A stretch of 64,000 bases of DNA, from the NCBI GenBank assembly GCA_031546985.1, contig JAVBJN010000039.1:3540-67539 (forward strand), read 5' to 3'. How positions within the stretch are numbered: position 1 is the stretch's first letter; every line of letters begins with the position of its first letter. This document shows positions 50,994-61,272 of this stretch, in pieces. The position numbers and the translations under genes are program-made. The DNA comes from JAVBJN01 sp031546985 (GTDB lineage: Bacteria > Bacteroidota > Bacteroidia > Chitinophagales > Chitinophagaceae). The notes beneath the pieces are model-generated. The model made no database searches, was not told the DNA's origin, and saw nothing but the letters and a program-made list of their open reading frames with translations.

Positions 50994-53900
50994 TTACTTC
51001 GCAACCGTAATATTAGCGGTCAGTACCTGATCGCCAAACTGCATTTTGAGCAGGTAGATGCCTTGCGCTATGTTATCCGGCAATACAAGTTGCTGTTCAA
51101 ACTTCCCATTGCTGATACTTATGGAGGTAGCATAAATCAGTTGCCCGATACTCGAGAACAGCTGTACCGGAGCATCCATTACTTGCATACCAGCAGGCAA
51201 AGCGCCTTTTATGGTAAACGAACCGTTATTAGGGTTTGGATAAATACCAATATCACTAAAGTTCTTGTCAATGCCATTTAACCCGGTGATTACCGTCATT
51301 ACGATACGATTACTGGCAGCAACCGGTGGCGCCACGCAGGGTTCACTACTGTTAAGTTCTACTTCAATGGTATCGTTGGTCTGCAGATTGGATGTGGTAT
51401 AAACACTACCGCCCACGCCTTGATCTACACCGTTTTTCAGCCATTTATACACCGGTAACAAACCTTCGTTGGTTGCAGTGGCAGTAAAAGTAACTGGCAC
51501 ACCAGCCGATACCACATTACCCGGCGATGCTGCTATTGAAACGGTAGGAGCAGCCGATGAATTTACCGTTAGTGTAAGGGTATTACTATTGCTTAGGCTG
51601 GTACCGCCGCATGCATTGGTAGCCTGCACTTCGCAATACACCAGGTCCTGATGAATGGGATTGTTATTGGTGTAAGTAAGACTGTTTACCCCGGTGGGTG
51701 TTCCGTTCAGATACCACTCATAAGCCATTCCCGGCAAGGGGCCGGTAACGGTTGCGGTGTAGGTAACAGGCGTTCCACTGCACACCGTGGTTCCGGGGGC
51801 AGCAGCAATAACCAGGGTTGGTGCCATTGTAGGATAGACCGTGAATGTAATACCATTGCTGGTTACGTTATTCGTGGTAGCACATAACGGATCGGTATAG
51901 ATTTCAAGCGTTGCTACATCATTGTCATTGAGACCCGATGTAGTAAGCGTGGCATTGTAACCCACCATACTGCCGTTAATCCTCCAATAATAATTCAGTA
52001 TAGTGCCCTGACCTGTAACATTTGAGGTAAATGTAACCGCAGTACCGGAGCAGATGGTAGTATCGGACGCTGCAATGGTAACCACCGGGGTTACAGATGG
52101 TGTGATGGGCGTTACAATAGCATTGCTAAGTATATTATTTACCAATACACAAGGGGCGCTGCTCGTAAGTACGCAAGTCACGGTATCGTTATTAGCCAGG
52201 GTAGTGGTGCTAAAAGCCGATTGGCTGGTAGGGGCGCCCGCATTAACCCCATTTATCTTCCACTGGTAAACCGGCGCAGAACCCGTATTCGTACCACTGG
52301 CATAAAAAGTAACGGTGCTTCCACTGCATGCCGAGGTAGGGAAAGAGCTAATATTAATACCAGGTGTAACTGGTGGCGCAGTACTTAAATAAAGTGCGGC
52401 AGATCCTACAGCAGGGCCGCTTACACATTGGTAACTGCTGCTTACGCTACAATACAAGCTACCACTCAATAGCGCTGCCGGTACGGTATACACCGGGCTG
52501 TTGGTGCCTACCGGATTGGAGTTCATGTACCAGGTATAGGTTGGATTGGCACCTGTAAAAGTAGCACTTGCAGTTACGGTAATATTCGTTCCTGTGCATA
52601 CCGTAGTGCCAGGCGAGGCAACAAGACTTACTACAACAGCACCGTTAGGCAGCACAGTAGTGATCACCTTATTGCTGACCGCCTGTGTTGCCGAAAGACA
52701 AAGGGCATTGCTGGTAACCTCGCAGCTCACGGTATCTTTATCCAGCAGGTTATTTACCGTAAGTGTGCTGGCAGCCCCTGTAGCGATAATGGTTCCGTTC
52801 TTTTTCCATTTTATAACCGGTGCATCGCCGCCGTTGCTGATATTGGCAGAGAAAGTAATAGAACCGTTCGTACATATCGTATCATTGGCGGCCGAAGAAG
52901 TGAGCACCACCACCGGCGCCCTGTAATTGAGCACCCCAAGTACTGCAATACCGCTGTATACTGTATCACCGGGTTTAACCATTACACAACGGTAGCGGCT
53001 GTTGTGCAATGTAGTATCGGCAGCAGAGACAGTAAGTATTGAATCTGTTACACCAGCATAAAAGCCACCATTAACAAGGTTATTCCAGTTGCCACCCAAC
53101 GTATTGCGTTGCCACTGGTACTGGTATCCTGCGCTATTGTTTAAAACAACTTTGAATGCAGCATTACTTCCACTGCAAATAAGGCTGTCTTTGGGCTGCG
53201 AAGCAATAGCAGGTGCCGCAGGATTGAGGTTTCCTAATTGATAACTGCCAGGAAAATTGCCCGTTAACCCGGTTATCTGAAGTGTATTATTACCCGCGGT
53301 GGTGTTATTTAACGTATTCCAGGAGCCATGCTGTAATACCGCGGCCGTTACAGCCGATGGTGTAATACCAGCATCGGCAGCTGAACTATCCCATTCAAAC
53401 GATAGATTGCCGGTGCCCTGTACAAATGAAAAATTGGGATCCATGTCCAGTTCAAAATACTGGTTAATGCTCCTGGCAGGCAAAATCGCGCTTGAGTATA
53501 CCGAAGGATGATCGGTAGGGTATAAAGCACCCCTAACCCCACTATTTGTAAACTGGATAGAACTGCCCCAAAGGCTAACCGGTGTATAATGCTGCATATC
53601 TCCAAAAGGAAAAAGGAAATTCAATGCACCGCCGGCATTCACATTATAGAACACCTTGCCTATGAGCCAGCCGGTGTTTTTACCAGCACCATAAATAGAA
53701 CCAATGCCATTTATAATAAGTGTATTGGCCGCACCGATATTGAGATTGCCGGACACAAAGGTTACCGATGATACTTTAACATCGCCAATGTTTGCAAGTA
53801 TGCCACCAGCGTTATTATTGATGATATAGGTATTCAGGTTCACCTCACCTTTACCGGAGATCAACTGCGGCGCATAACCCGCCACAGGCAACTGTTTCTT

Positions 53901-56900
53901 AAATGTTACCGCATCGAAAGTTCTGAACGCACCGCCACTGTCTACATTTAAGTTACCTTCAAGATTCCACTTGCCGCCATAGATCAAACCGGCATTGGTA
54001 ACACTTATATTGCCACCAATGGTTACTTCATCACATAATACGCCCCTGAAATTGGGTGTATTGGGTGTGCCTTTAACGATAAGATTGCCGGCAATTATTC
54101 CGCCCTGCGAAGGAATGGACAAGCTCAATCCCAAAATACCGGGTGCAACGGAAATACCATCACCCAAATAGATATTGTGCAACAGGTTTGCCCGCACCGT
54201 AGTAGCAATAGAAGTTCTGATAACCGGCTCATAATTGCCCGTTACAGAACCATCTACAATATGAATATTACCCGCAGAAAGCGTAATAGCCGGAGAGTAA
54301 AAACTGAGCACAGCCCCCGGCGCACTTTGGGCGGCAATGCCATCTTTGTTGCCATCGATCACCAGGTCTCCGCCAGTTTGGTTAAAGGCAGAGGTGTTGG
54401 TATTATTCAACCAGCCGTTAATGGTAAGTTTACCGCCAGTAAGATTAAGGGTGCCTTTGTTGAGGAAAGGAGGTTTACCTCCTCCTGTGGGGCCTAATGT
54501 AAATATGCCGCCAATGGTAATGGTACCACTGTTATCGATATTGGAATCTACGGTAAACACGCCCGAAGGATTATTCAAAATACCGCCGTTTCTTACGGTG
54601 AGGTGTGCAGCGTGGCTGTTAGGACTAGTCGTTACGGTGGTTCCTCCGGAAACGATTACCATATCGCCTGCACCTGGCACGGCCCCTACATCCCAGGTAG
54701 CAGCGTTGTTCCAGTTGCCGGTTATAACAGATGTAAATACACCTCCGGTTGCCTGCTCTAAGCCTGCGTAGAAGGTTCCGTTCAAATCTGCATTGGAGAG
54801 GCCTGCACGTTGCAATGTATAATCGGGATAAGTGCCGCTGCCCGCCAGGTGGGTACCCGGTGCTGCATTCTGCTGCATAATGTGTGCGGTGGCAGGGTTT
54901 ACCGCTACCAGTAATTCCGAAGCGCCAATTTTACAAGCAGCTACAGGGGATGTCAAGGTAAAGCCATTGCCGGTATTAAATGTCCAGGAAGTATTGGTTC
55001 GCGCGGTAAGGGTAGTGCTGCCATCAGGTATAGAAAAACCAGTGGAAAGGCCGGGTAGGGGCGTATGACCGATAGCGAGTGTACCGCCGGATGTAAGTGC
55101 CGAAGCTGTAGTCAGGTACATGGCTACAGAACGATTCTGACCATTATACCCCAACGGGAAATACCCGGTTGATGTGCCGGGCGTCGAAGGCAAGCCACCA
55201 TTGCCTATCCAACGCTTAAATAAGCCGCCATTTATATTGATATACCCCGATACCCACGAAAGCGTACCCGGTGTGCTAACCGAAGCACCCAAAGTAAGTG
55301 TACCGCCACCCAGGTTAATGTTGCCACTGCCCATGCGTAAAGTGCCAGGCACCGTGCGGTTGAAAGGAAGCGTTAAAGAGCGGTTGGCCAATATATTTAC
55401 AGTCAGGTTCTGCGGGCCTGCCTGTGCTGGAAACACAGTAGAATCTGCAACACAATCTCCGGCCGCATCATAGACAAGCGTAGATGCGGTAGGGTCATAA
55501 ACCAGTTTCAGATTGGTCTTTACCGGATAGGCACCGATAGATGATATTCTCACACCACCTTTGGCATTGATATTAAAATTTGTTCCAAAAGAACCTGTAC
55601 CGTTCCATTCCACACCAGAAAGATTGCTTACCCTATACATAATAGCGCCAGCTGGCGCACTGTTGCGGAACCAGGCATGTTGCATACCGTTGGAACCTTT
55701 AAAATGCAGTTCCGGAACATTATTATTCGTGAGTACGCCAGAGCAGTAAAATTGTCCGCCGGTTTGTACAAAATCGCCTTCCAGGCTCAACGATTGCGGA
55801 TAAAATCCGGTTCCGTTGGAGAGATCTACCACGCCACCCGTAACCAGGAAATCGCGCACGGTAAAATCCATCGTAACATTGGAGGTAAGTCTGAGCAGAC
55901 TGCTACCCGTATTTACCACCTTAAACGTGTCTTTTACCATTGGGTAATTGTTCACCAACGTAAGCACTCCGGTTTGATCGGGACAGTCATAAATAAAATT
56001 CCGGATGGGTGTATAAGGCAGCTGCAATGTACCGCCAGCAACAGTTTTGCTCACTATAATCCGTGAGCCTTCCATCCAGGTATAGGCATCTATTACACCA
56101 CCATTCCCGAATTTAAATTCATAAGTTCCGTACATAAGCGTACTTGCCGGATTGCCGGCTATAACAGCGCCTGGCACTGCACCACCTACAGCCAGCACAC
56201 TTTGGGGCGACATGGTAGCTATACAATTTTGAAAATACACCCGGTTCTGAACAGTGGAATTGGTAACTGCCTCCAGCCGGCCACCTATATAAGCCCGGTG
56301 CTGCAAAGGAGAGGAGGTAAACTGCAAGTACAACTGACCCACCTGCCCATTGAAATAAAGGTTACTGCCATAATCTACCTGCAATTCATTGGTAGTGGTA
56401 TCCTGGTCGTTACCCAAAAACAGGGTATTATTTACGCCCGCTGCACCCTGTAATGAAACGGTAGTGTTATTACCCACTACCATTCTCGAAATATATTGGG
56501 TAGGAATATTCTTCACCGTATCCGTTCCTCCGCTGTTGAACTGTAAAACATCGGCTACAGAAGGCATATCGCGGTGCGGCGTCCAGTTGCCGGGCACTGT
56601 AAAATCATAGTTTACACCACCCGTCCAGGAGTATATGGTACCAGGAATTTCGATACCAGAGAAAGTAGCATTATCGAGCGGCGTATTTGCCCCATTTATT
56701 GCATTCACGTTGTGCAACTCTGCTTCGTAAATACTGTATGGGTAATAAGCGGTGTACGAAGGCACCACATTCCACAATACACTGTTCCAGCAAGCAAGGC
56801 TATAGCTGCCATTGCCGGCTTTATCATCATTGTCGTGCGCCAATGCAAGATCGTACTCAAACCCTGCGCCAGGATTGCTATCCGTAAACGACCAATAGCG

Positions 56901-59543
56901 TTTAAGATAAGTAGCTACAGCATTGTTCTGCGAATGTTTAGTGCCTTTAAGATTTACACCAATAATCCGGTCCTGTACATTATTGCGCACGGTAAGTGTA
57001 ACCGGTGAATATATTGGCGTTTGTCCCAGGTTGCCCACCGGAAATGTTTTTACCCAGTTTCCCGCTCCAAAATTCAGTTTAAGATGTCCGGTACTGTCTG
57101 CGGCCACCATGGTATTGCTACCTGCAGTAGTTGTTGTAACCTGGCTGGCAATGAGGTCATACCCATTAAGTACCAGCACACCATTATCCAGTTTGCAGGA
57201 TCCCGAGAGTGTACGTGCGCCTGGCATCGCAAGCCTGTTGTAAGGCGCAGTGCCCGTCAATACCAGGTTTAAGTGAGCAGGCCCGCTTAATGCAGGCCAT
57301 TCCTTATCTGTTGCTGTCACCGGCTGTGCCGATGCGTATATCAATTGCGTATTGCTGCCATAGCTTATAATGCCGGTGCCGCTCCATACACCGGCTTTAA
57401 TAGTCATGTTCGCTCCACTGGCCAAATACAAAGCACTATTGGCCTGCACGCCTGCCGCATTGTTGAGCACATAACTGATGCGGGCAGCCGCATCGATGGT
57501 GCCATTAAGGGTAAGTTCCTGCAATGCAATGCCTTTAAATGTAAAATTGGTCGTGCCCGCTGTGGTCTGGCTTATTACATGCGGTGCCGCCTGTGTTATA
57601 TTTTTATCGGCTTCGATACCACTAGCGCCGCCCGGGAAAAATTGCAGGACACCACCATTCAACTGTATGTTTTGCTGCGCTTTTATCTGTACAACCTTTA
57701 ACCAGCCGCCATGCTGCACCAGGTTACCTTTTACCGTTAGCAGGTTGCTGATAGATACAGCCTGGTTGTTGCTCTCTTTAAACACAAAGTTTCCCGCTAT
57801 AGTTGTATTATACCATAAACCTGTAGCAATCTGCTGACCGGGACAGTTCCATTCCAGGTTACCCAGGGTTATATTAAGCCCGCCGCTATAGGCCGGACTT
57901 GTATTCTTCACCCCGGTTACCACCAGGTTCGACGCTGTATCGTATATAAACAACGGAATCTCACCGCCATCCCGGCCATGAATATAATACGCGCCGTTTT
58001 TGAGCCTTAACTTATTGGCGCTGGTTTTAAAAGAAGATACATTATATCCGCTGTCTATAAGCGTACCGCCTATAATGCCGCTGGGACTAATGCCATCAAA
58101 AATGCCATTATCCAGGACGCGCAGGGTACCATTCATCACCAAACCCGACTGGCTATTAATAAACCGCAATCTCATTACTGATGTACCCGCAAGCGTAAGG
58201 CTGCTGCCAGCCGCTACCGTTAACGAATCGGATAAAGCGATATCTCCGCTTGTGCCTCCCTGCAACCACAAAGCAGTATTGTTACCAATGCTTATTTGCC
58301 TGGCAGAAATTGCCGGTACATTCGTTGCGGTGCTGTTGCCGCCATTTACAAACAACAAAGTATCACCAGCATTCACATAGGTACGGGCTGGTTGCCAGTT
58401 GGCGGCAAGTGTAAAATCGGCAGAACCCGAAACGGGGAGCCATGTGTATTTCCGTGGGCCGGTCGTTTGCCCAATGCCGGTAAGCGCTGTGGTCGAATAA
58501 GCCGGGCTACCTATACAAGCTCCTACATTATAGGAATATACAGCATAGTACACCGACGAATTGGGATTCAAACCGGTATGGTTAAAATTATTGGCGTTGG
58601 TATTGGCAATCACCGTTCCATTACCCATCACTGTACCTACCGGATAAGACACACCGTTAACCGGGGCAGCATTAACAGGCCCGGTTTGCGATGCAATTAC
58701 AATATAGCCCGACATCCAACCCGGTACACTAAAGATGCCATAGATTGAATTCGGAGTTGGGGTAAACTGCAGGTTAGTCACTGCAGCGGGCGAGGTACAA
58801 GCGGCAGGAGGAGTAAAGGTATACAGCAATCCGGCCGGTGGGTTGTTGCCCGCATAGTAATCAATACCGTAGCTCGAATTGGTGCCCGACATGGTATAGA
58901 TCCAACCATTGGTATAGTAGGAATACCGGCTGTTGAACTCCTGCCGGGTGTTGCTGCGCAGGCCTACCTGCACCAAGCCTGTCAGGCTATTATTGGCCAG
59001 CGTTATATTGCCGTAAGAGATGTCTATTTTATTGGAAGTTTCATACAGCCGGATCTGGAAACTGGCATTAAGATCGTTGGAAGCCGGAATACCAAAATTG
59101 CTCCACTGCATTACAAAAACCCGGTTGGGCGTAGTGCCCAGGGTGGCATATTTAAGTTCGGATGTACTTACCGCATGGCTGGCGAGATTGGCATCGAAAC
59201 CAGAAATAACCCTAAAGCCCGTATCGGGCGAATTAATCATCCAATATCCCGGGCCCGGATCTATGGTGCCCAACGACAAAAAGCCGTTAATGCTGGCATA
59301 TATATTGGTGTAATTGACATTATCGAAACTAAAGGTAAAGGGTAGGGTAACCGCGTACCGCTGACTGTCAAGCCCCGCACCACTGGCGAGCACGGTACCG
59401 GAAGTGAGTGGGGTATAAGTGCCCGAGGTATTCTGACTAAAAGTATATCCTGCAAGAATGCCTGCATTAACCTGCTGGCTAGCGCCGAAGGCAAAAAGCA
59501 GCAACAACAGCAATCTGAAAGCCAGTATTGTATTTTTCATCAC
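50994..59543 (-). CDS. Giant T9SS-secreted multidomain protein with Ig-like repeats
   Basis: 2849 residues, by far the largest gene in the window. Signal peptide about 1-27 (LLLLLLFAFGASQQVNAG). N-terminal beta-sandwich at about 28-245, fibronectin-like part to about 360. Three long beta-helix-like sections start at about 365 (YTWLPVSGSADFTLAANW), 975 (WTGGVNYDFTVPGNW) and 1605 (TSVITGNWNNAATWDVG), each opening with a NW/SW motif and continuing in Asn/Gly/Thr-rich strands (ISIGNNTALWLQGG). From about 2110 to 2750 there are seven Ig-like repeats of about 85-95 residues with pattern VxIAASPGTTVCSGTxVTFTA...YxWxxNG..V...., ending C. T9SS sorting domain from about 2755 (IYPNPNNGSF, final VAK). 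Probably a surface adhesin or matrix protein; ligand unknown. Confidence 0.85.
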   Translation of the reverse strand: MMKNTILAFRLLLLLLFAFGASQQVNAGILAGYTFSQNTSGTYTPLTSGTVLASGAGLDSQRYAVTLPFTFSFDNVNYTNIYASINGFLSLGTIDPGPGYWMINSPDTGFRVISGFDANLASHAVSTSELKYATLGTTPNRVFVMQWSNFGIPASNDLNASFQIRLYETSNKIDISYGNITLANNSLTGLVQVGLRSNTRQEFNSRYSYYTNGWIYTMSGTNSSYGIDYYAGNNPPAGLLYTFTPPAACTSPAAVTNLQFTPTPNSIYGIFSVPGWMSGYIVIASQTGPVNAAPVNGVSYPVGTVMGNGTVIANTNANNFNHTGLNPNSSVYYAVYSYNVGACIGSPAYSTTALTGIGQTTGPRKYTWLPVSGSADFTLAANWQPARTYVNAGDTLLFVNGGNSTATNVPAISARQISIGNNTALWLQGGTSGDIALSDSLTVAAGSSLTLAGTSVMRLRFINSQSGLVMNGTLRVLDNGIFDGISPSGIIGGTLIDSGYNVSSFKTSANKLRLKNGAYYIHGRDGGEIPLFIYDTASNLVVTGVKNTSPAYSGGLNITLGNLEWNCPGQQIATGLWYNTTIAGNFVFKESNNQAVSISNLLTVKGNLVQHGGWLKVVQIKAQQNIQLNGGVLQFFPGGASGIEADKNITQAAPHVISQTTAGTTNFTFKGIALQELTLNGTIDAAARISYVLNNAAGVQANSALYLASGANMTIKAGVWSGTGIISYGSNTQLIYASAQPVTATDKEWPALSGPAHLNLVLTGTAPYNRLAMPGARTLSGSCKLDNGVLVLNGYDLIASQVTTTTAGSNTMVAADSTGHLKLNFGAGNWVKTFPVGNLGQTPIYSPVTLTVRNNVQDRIIGVNLKGTKHSQNNAVATYLKRYWSFTDSNPGAGFEYDLALAHDNDDKAGNGSYSLACWNSVLWNVVPSYTAYYPYSIYEAELHNVNAINGANTPLDNATFSGIEIPGTIYSWTGGVNYDFTVPGNWTPHRDMPSVADVLQFNSGGTDTVKNIPTQYISRMVVGNNTTVSLQGAAGVNNTLFLGNDQDTTTNELQVDYGSNLYFNGQVGQLYLQFTSSPLQHRAYIGGRLEAVTNSTVQNRVYFQNCIATMSPQSVLAVGGAVPGAVIAGNPASTLMYGTYEFKFGNGGVIDAYTWMEGSRIIVSKTVAGGTLQLPYTPIRNFIYDCPDQTGVLTLVNNYPMVKDTFKVVNTGSSLLRLTSNVTMDFTVRDFLVTGGVVDLSNGTGFYPQSLSLEGDFVQTGGQFYCSGVLTNNNVPELHFKGSNGMQHAWFRNSAPAGAIMYRVSNLSGVEWNGTGSFGTNFNINAKGGVRISSIGAYPVKTNLKLVYDPTASTLVYDAAGDCVADSTVFPAQAGPQNLTVNILANRSLTLPFNRTVPGTLRMGSGNINLGGGTLTLGASVSTPGTLSWVSGYININGGLFKRWIGNGGLPSTPGTSTGYFPLGYNGQNRSVAMYLTTASALTSGGTLAIGHTPLPGLSTGFSIPDGSTTLTARTNTSWTFNTGNGFTLTSPVAACKIGASELLVAVNPATAHIMQQNAAPGTHLAGSGTYPDYTLQRAGLSNADLNGTFYAGLEQATGGVFTSVITGNWNNAATWDVGAVPGAGDMVIVSGGTTVTTSPNSHAAHLTVRNGGILNNPSGVFTVDSNIDNSGTITIGGIFTLGPTGGGKPPFLNKGTLNLTGGKLTINGWLNNTNTSAFNQTGGDLVIDGNKDGIAAQSAPGAVLSFYSPAITLSAGNIHIVDGSVTGNYEPVIRTSIATTVRANLLHNIYLGDGISVAPGILGLSLSIPSQGGIIAGNLIVKGTPNTPNFRGVLCDEVTIGGNISVTNAGLIYGGKWNLEGNLNVDSGGAFRTFDAVTFKKQLPVAGYAPQLISGKGEVNLNTYIINNNAGGILANIGDVKVSSVTFVSGNLNIGAANTLIINGIGSIYGAGKNTGWLIGKVFYNVNAGGALNFLFPFGDMQHYTPVSLWGSSIQFTNSGVRGALYPTDHPSVYSSAILPARSINQYFELDMDPNFSFVQGTGNLSFEWDSSAADAGITPSAVTAAVLQHGSWNTLNNTTAGNNTLQITGLTGNFPGSYQLGNLNPAAPAIASQPKDSLICSGSNAAFKVVLNNSAGYQYQWQRNTLGGNWNNLVNGGFYAGVTDSILTVSAADTTLHNSRYRCVMVKPGDTVYSGIAVLGVLNYRAPVVVLTSSAANDTICTNGSITFSANISNGGDAPVIKWKKNGTIIATGAASTLTVNNLLDKDTVSCEVTSNALCLSATQAVSNKVITTVLPNGAVVVSLVASPGTTVCTGTNITVTASATFTGANPTYTWYMNSNPVGTNSPVYTVPAALLSGSLYCSVSSSYQCVSGPAVGSAALYLSTAPPVTPGINISSFPTSACSGSTVTFYASGTNTGSAPVYQWKINGVNAGAPTSQSAFSTTTLANNDTVTCVLTSSAPCVLVNNILSNAIVTPITPSVTPVVTIAASDTTICSGTAVTFTSNVTGQGTILNYYWRINGSMVGYNATLTTSGLNDNDVATLEIYTDPLCATTNNVTSNGITFTVYPTMAPTLVIAAAPGTTVCSGTPVTYTATVTGPLPGMAYEWYLNGTPTGVNSLTYTNNNPIHQDLVYCEVQATNACGGTSLSNSNTLTLTVNSSAAPTVSIAASPGNVVSAGVPVTFTATATNEGLLPVYKWLKNGVDQGVGGSVYTTSNLQTNDTIEVELNSSEPCVAPPVAASNRIVMTVITGLNGIDKNFSDIGIYPNPNNGSFTIKGALPAGMQVMDAPVQLFSSIGQLIYATSISISNGKFEQQLVLPDNIAQGIYLLKMQFGDQVLTANITVAK

Positions 59544-59708
59544 AGCAGATCTGAATTGGAATTGGGTAATGCGATAAGATAATAAAAATTATAATTCAAA
59601 GATAGTTTCCAGATCAGCCGCTGCCTGTTTGAGAGCCGTTACAGGCGAAAAGCAAAGCCAGAAGACTCATGAAAATAATTTATATTTAACTAACCAAATG
59701 ACATCGGT

Positions 59709-60593
59709 ATGATCCTTAAACAGATAGATCGTGTAACAGATATATCGGCTGAGGATTTTGGCAAAAACTACCTTAATCCCCAAATTCCGGTTGTGGTAAA
59801 CAATCTCTCCCACCATTGGCCTGCTTTTGAAAAGTGGAACTGGGAATATTTCAAACAGATTGTTGGTGAAGTAGAAGTAGGTGTATACAACAACAGCCGG
59901 GCAGGCGCCCGGATACCGGTTAACGGAAATGATGGCTTTATGAAATTTGGCGAATACCTCGATCTCATTTGCCAGGGGCCGGCAGAACTCCGTATTTTCC
60001 TGTTCAACATCTTCAACTATGCGCCCCAGATCATTGAGGATGTTCATTTTCCCGATCACCTGACCGGCGGTTTTCTTAAAAAATATCCCATGCTGTTTGT
60101 AGGCGGCGCAGGTTCTGTAGCCCATATGCACTACGACATCGACATGTCGCATATTTTTCATACGCAGTTTGCAGGGCGTAAACGTGTGCTGTTATTGCAC
60201 AACGACCAATCCCCATTCATCTATAAAATGCCCGCTACGGTAGAAAGCGCCGCCAATTTTGTAGACTGGCACGAAAAGCTCGACGAGCAAAAATTCCCTG
60301 CGCTTAAATATGCCCAGGCTTACACCACTATTCTGGAACATGGCGATACCATGTTTATGCCCAGTGGCTACTGGCACCATATGCAATACCTGGATAGTGG
60401 TTTTGCCCTAAGCCTCCGCGCATTGCCGGCAGGCATCTTACCCAAACTCAATGGCCTGTATCATTTGCTGGGCAAAAGAGGCGTCAACAATATGCTCATC
60501 AGATTTTTCCCGGATTGGTGGTACAATTACAAACGCAAAGCCGCAGAAACCAATGCGCAAAAAGCCATGGAAAGGATAGGAGTTTCTGCGTAA
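59709..60593 (+). CDS. Cupin-like (JmjC-type) Fe(II)/2-oxoglutarate oxygenase
   Basis: 294 residues of the cupin_8/JmjC-like group. The metal site is visible: HYD at 141-143 (AHMHYDIDMSH) and a later His in GYWHHM (about 223-224); LLLHN and VVVNNLSHHWPAF are family landmarks. Such proteins hydroxylate Arg, Asp or Lys side chains in ribosomal or other proteins or small molecules. The 2-oxoglutarate-binding Lys/Arg is likely in RKRVLLL. The start is 165 bp downstream of the divergent giant gene. Substrate unknown. Confidence 0.8.
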   Translation: MILKQIDRVTDISAEDFGKNYLNPQIPVVVNNLSHHWPAFEKWNWEYFKQIVGEVEVGVYNNSRAGARIPVNGNDGFMKFGEYLDLICQGPAELRIFLFNIFNYAPQIIEDVHFPDHLTGGFLKKYPMLFVGGAGSVAHMHYDIDMSHIFHTQFAGRKRVLLLHNDQSPFIYKMPATVESAANFVDWHEKLDEQKFPALKYAQAYTTILEHGDTMFMPSGYWHHMQYLDSGFALSLRALPAGILPKLNGLYHLLGKRGVNNMLIRFFPDWWYNYKRKAAETNAQKAMERIGVSA

Positions 60594-60642
60594 TTTACTT
60601 CCGATTTGGACGCTCCCGGTTTACATCCTATCATTGCAAATC

Positions 60643-61206
60643 ATGGAAGATTACGCCCCATTGTTACAAATGGAAGAGCCTTACCGCAGCCAGTTTGCCA
60701 GCAAACTGCAAACCCGTTTTTTAGCCAAAGACGATTATTTTCTCCAGGTAGGCGAAGTGGCGCATTACGCAGGCATTGTAACCACCGGCATACTCCGTAC
60801 TTTTCATATTGATGCAAAGGGCCACGATACAAGTTTCTTGTTTCACTGGAATGGACAACCCTTTACCAATTATGCCAGCATGCTTACCGGGGAGCCTTCT
60901 AACCTCGCCGTACAGGCATTGGAAGACACCGAAATACAGGTGATGCATAAACAGGAGTTGTTTGCGCTTTACGAAACCTCCATGTACTGGCAGCGCTTTG
61001 GCCGCCAAATGGCAGAAGCCAGTTTTATTGTAGCCAAAAAGCGGATCGATGATCTGTTGTTCTATACGCCCGAAGAGCGTTACCTCGCTTTGCTGCAAGA
61101 AAACCCTGACATATTCCAGAAGATACAGCAGAAATATATTGCGACCTATCTGGGTATTACGCCACAATCGCTTAGCCGTATCCGTAAACGCATTTACCCG
61201 CATTAG
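60643..61206 (+). CDS. Crp/Fnr-family transcriptional regulator
   Basis: 187 residues from the ATG giving MEDYAPLLQME. A cyclic-nucleotide-binding-type beta-roll (about 20-115, EVAHYAGIVTTGILRTFHID) and a C-terminal helix-turn-helix (QKYIATYLGITPQSLSRIRKRI). No N-terminal Cys cluster of Fnr, and no clear cAMP-binding Glu-Arg pair. It resembles the large group of unassigned Bacteroidota Crp-like regulators. Just upstream of a degraded oxidoreductase and possibly its former regulator. Confidence 0.87.
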   Translation: MEDYAPLLQMEEPYRSQFASKLQTRFLAKDDYFLQVGEVAHYAGIVTTGILRTFHIDAKGHDTSFLFHWNGQPFTNYASMLTGEPSNLAVQALEDTEIQVMHKQELFALYETSMYWQRFGRQMAEASFIVAKKRIDDLLFYTPEERYLALLQENPDIFQKIQQKYIATYLGITPQSLSRIRKRIYPH

Positions 61207-61242
61207 TTACCTTAAGTGAACGTCCGTAGCCCTGTAGCCCTG

Positions 61243-61250
61243 TAACTTTG
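61243..61250 (+). promoter_or_regulatory. -7 promoter element upstream of the degraded monooxygenase
   Basis: TAACTTTG matches TAnnTTTG, 22 bp before the ATG. No TTTG at -33 (the upstream DNA has CCTGTAGCCCTG). Confidence 0.4.
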
Positions 61251-61272
61251 TATCCGGATCAATACAACAGAT

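Noticed and set aside
51300..53250. DNA-level tandem repeat in the giant gene
   Set aside because: The repeat is at the protein level only; the DNA copies are diverged.
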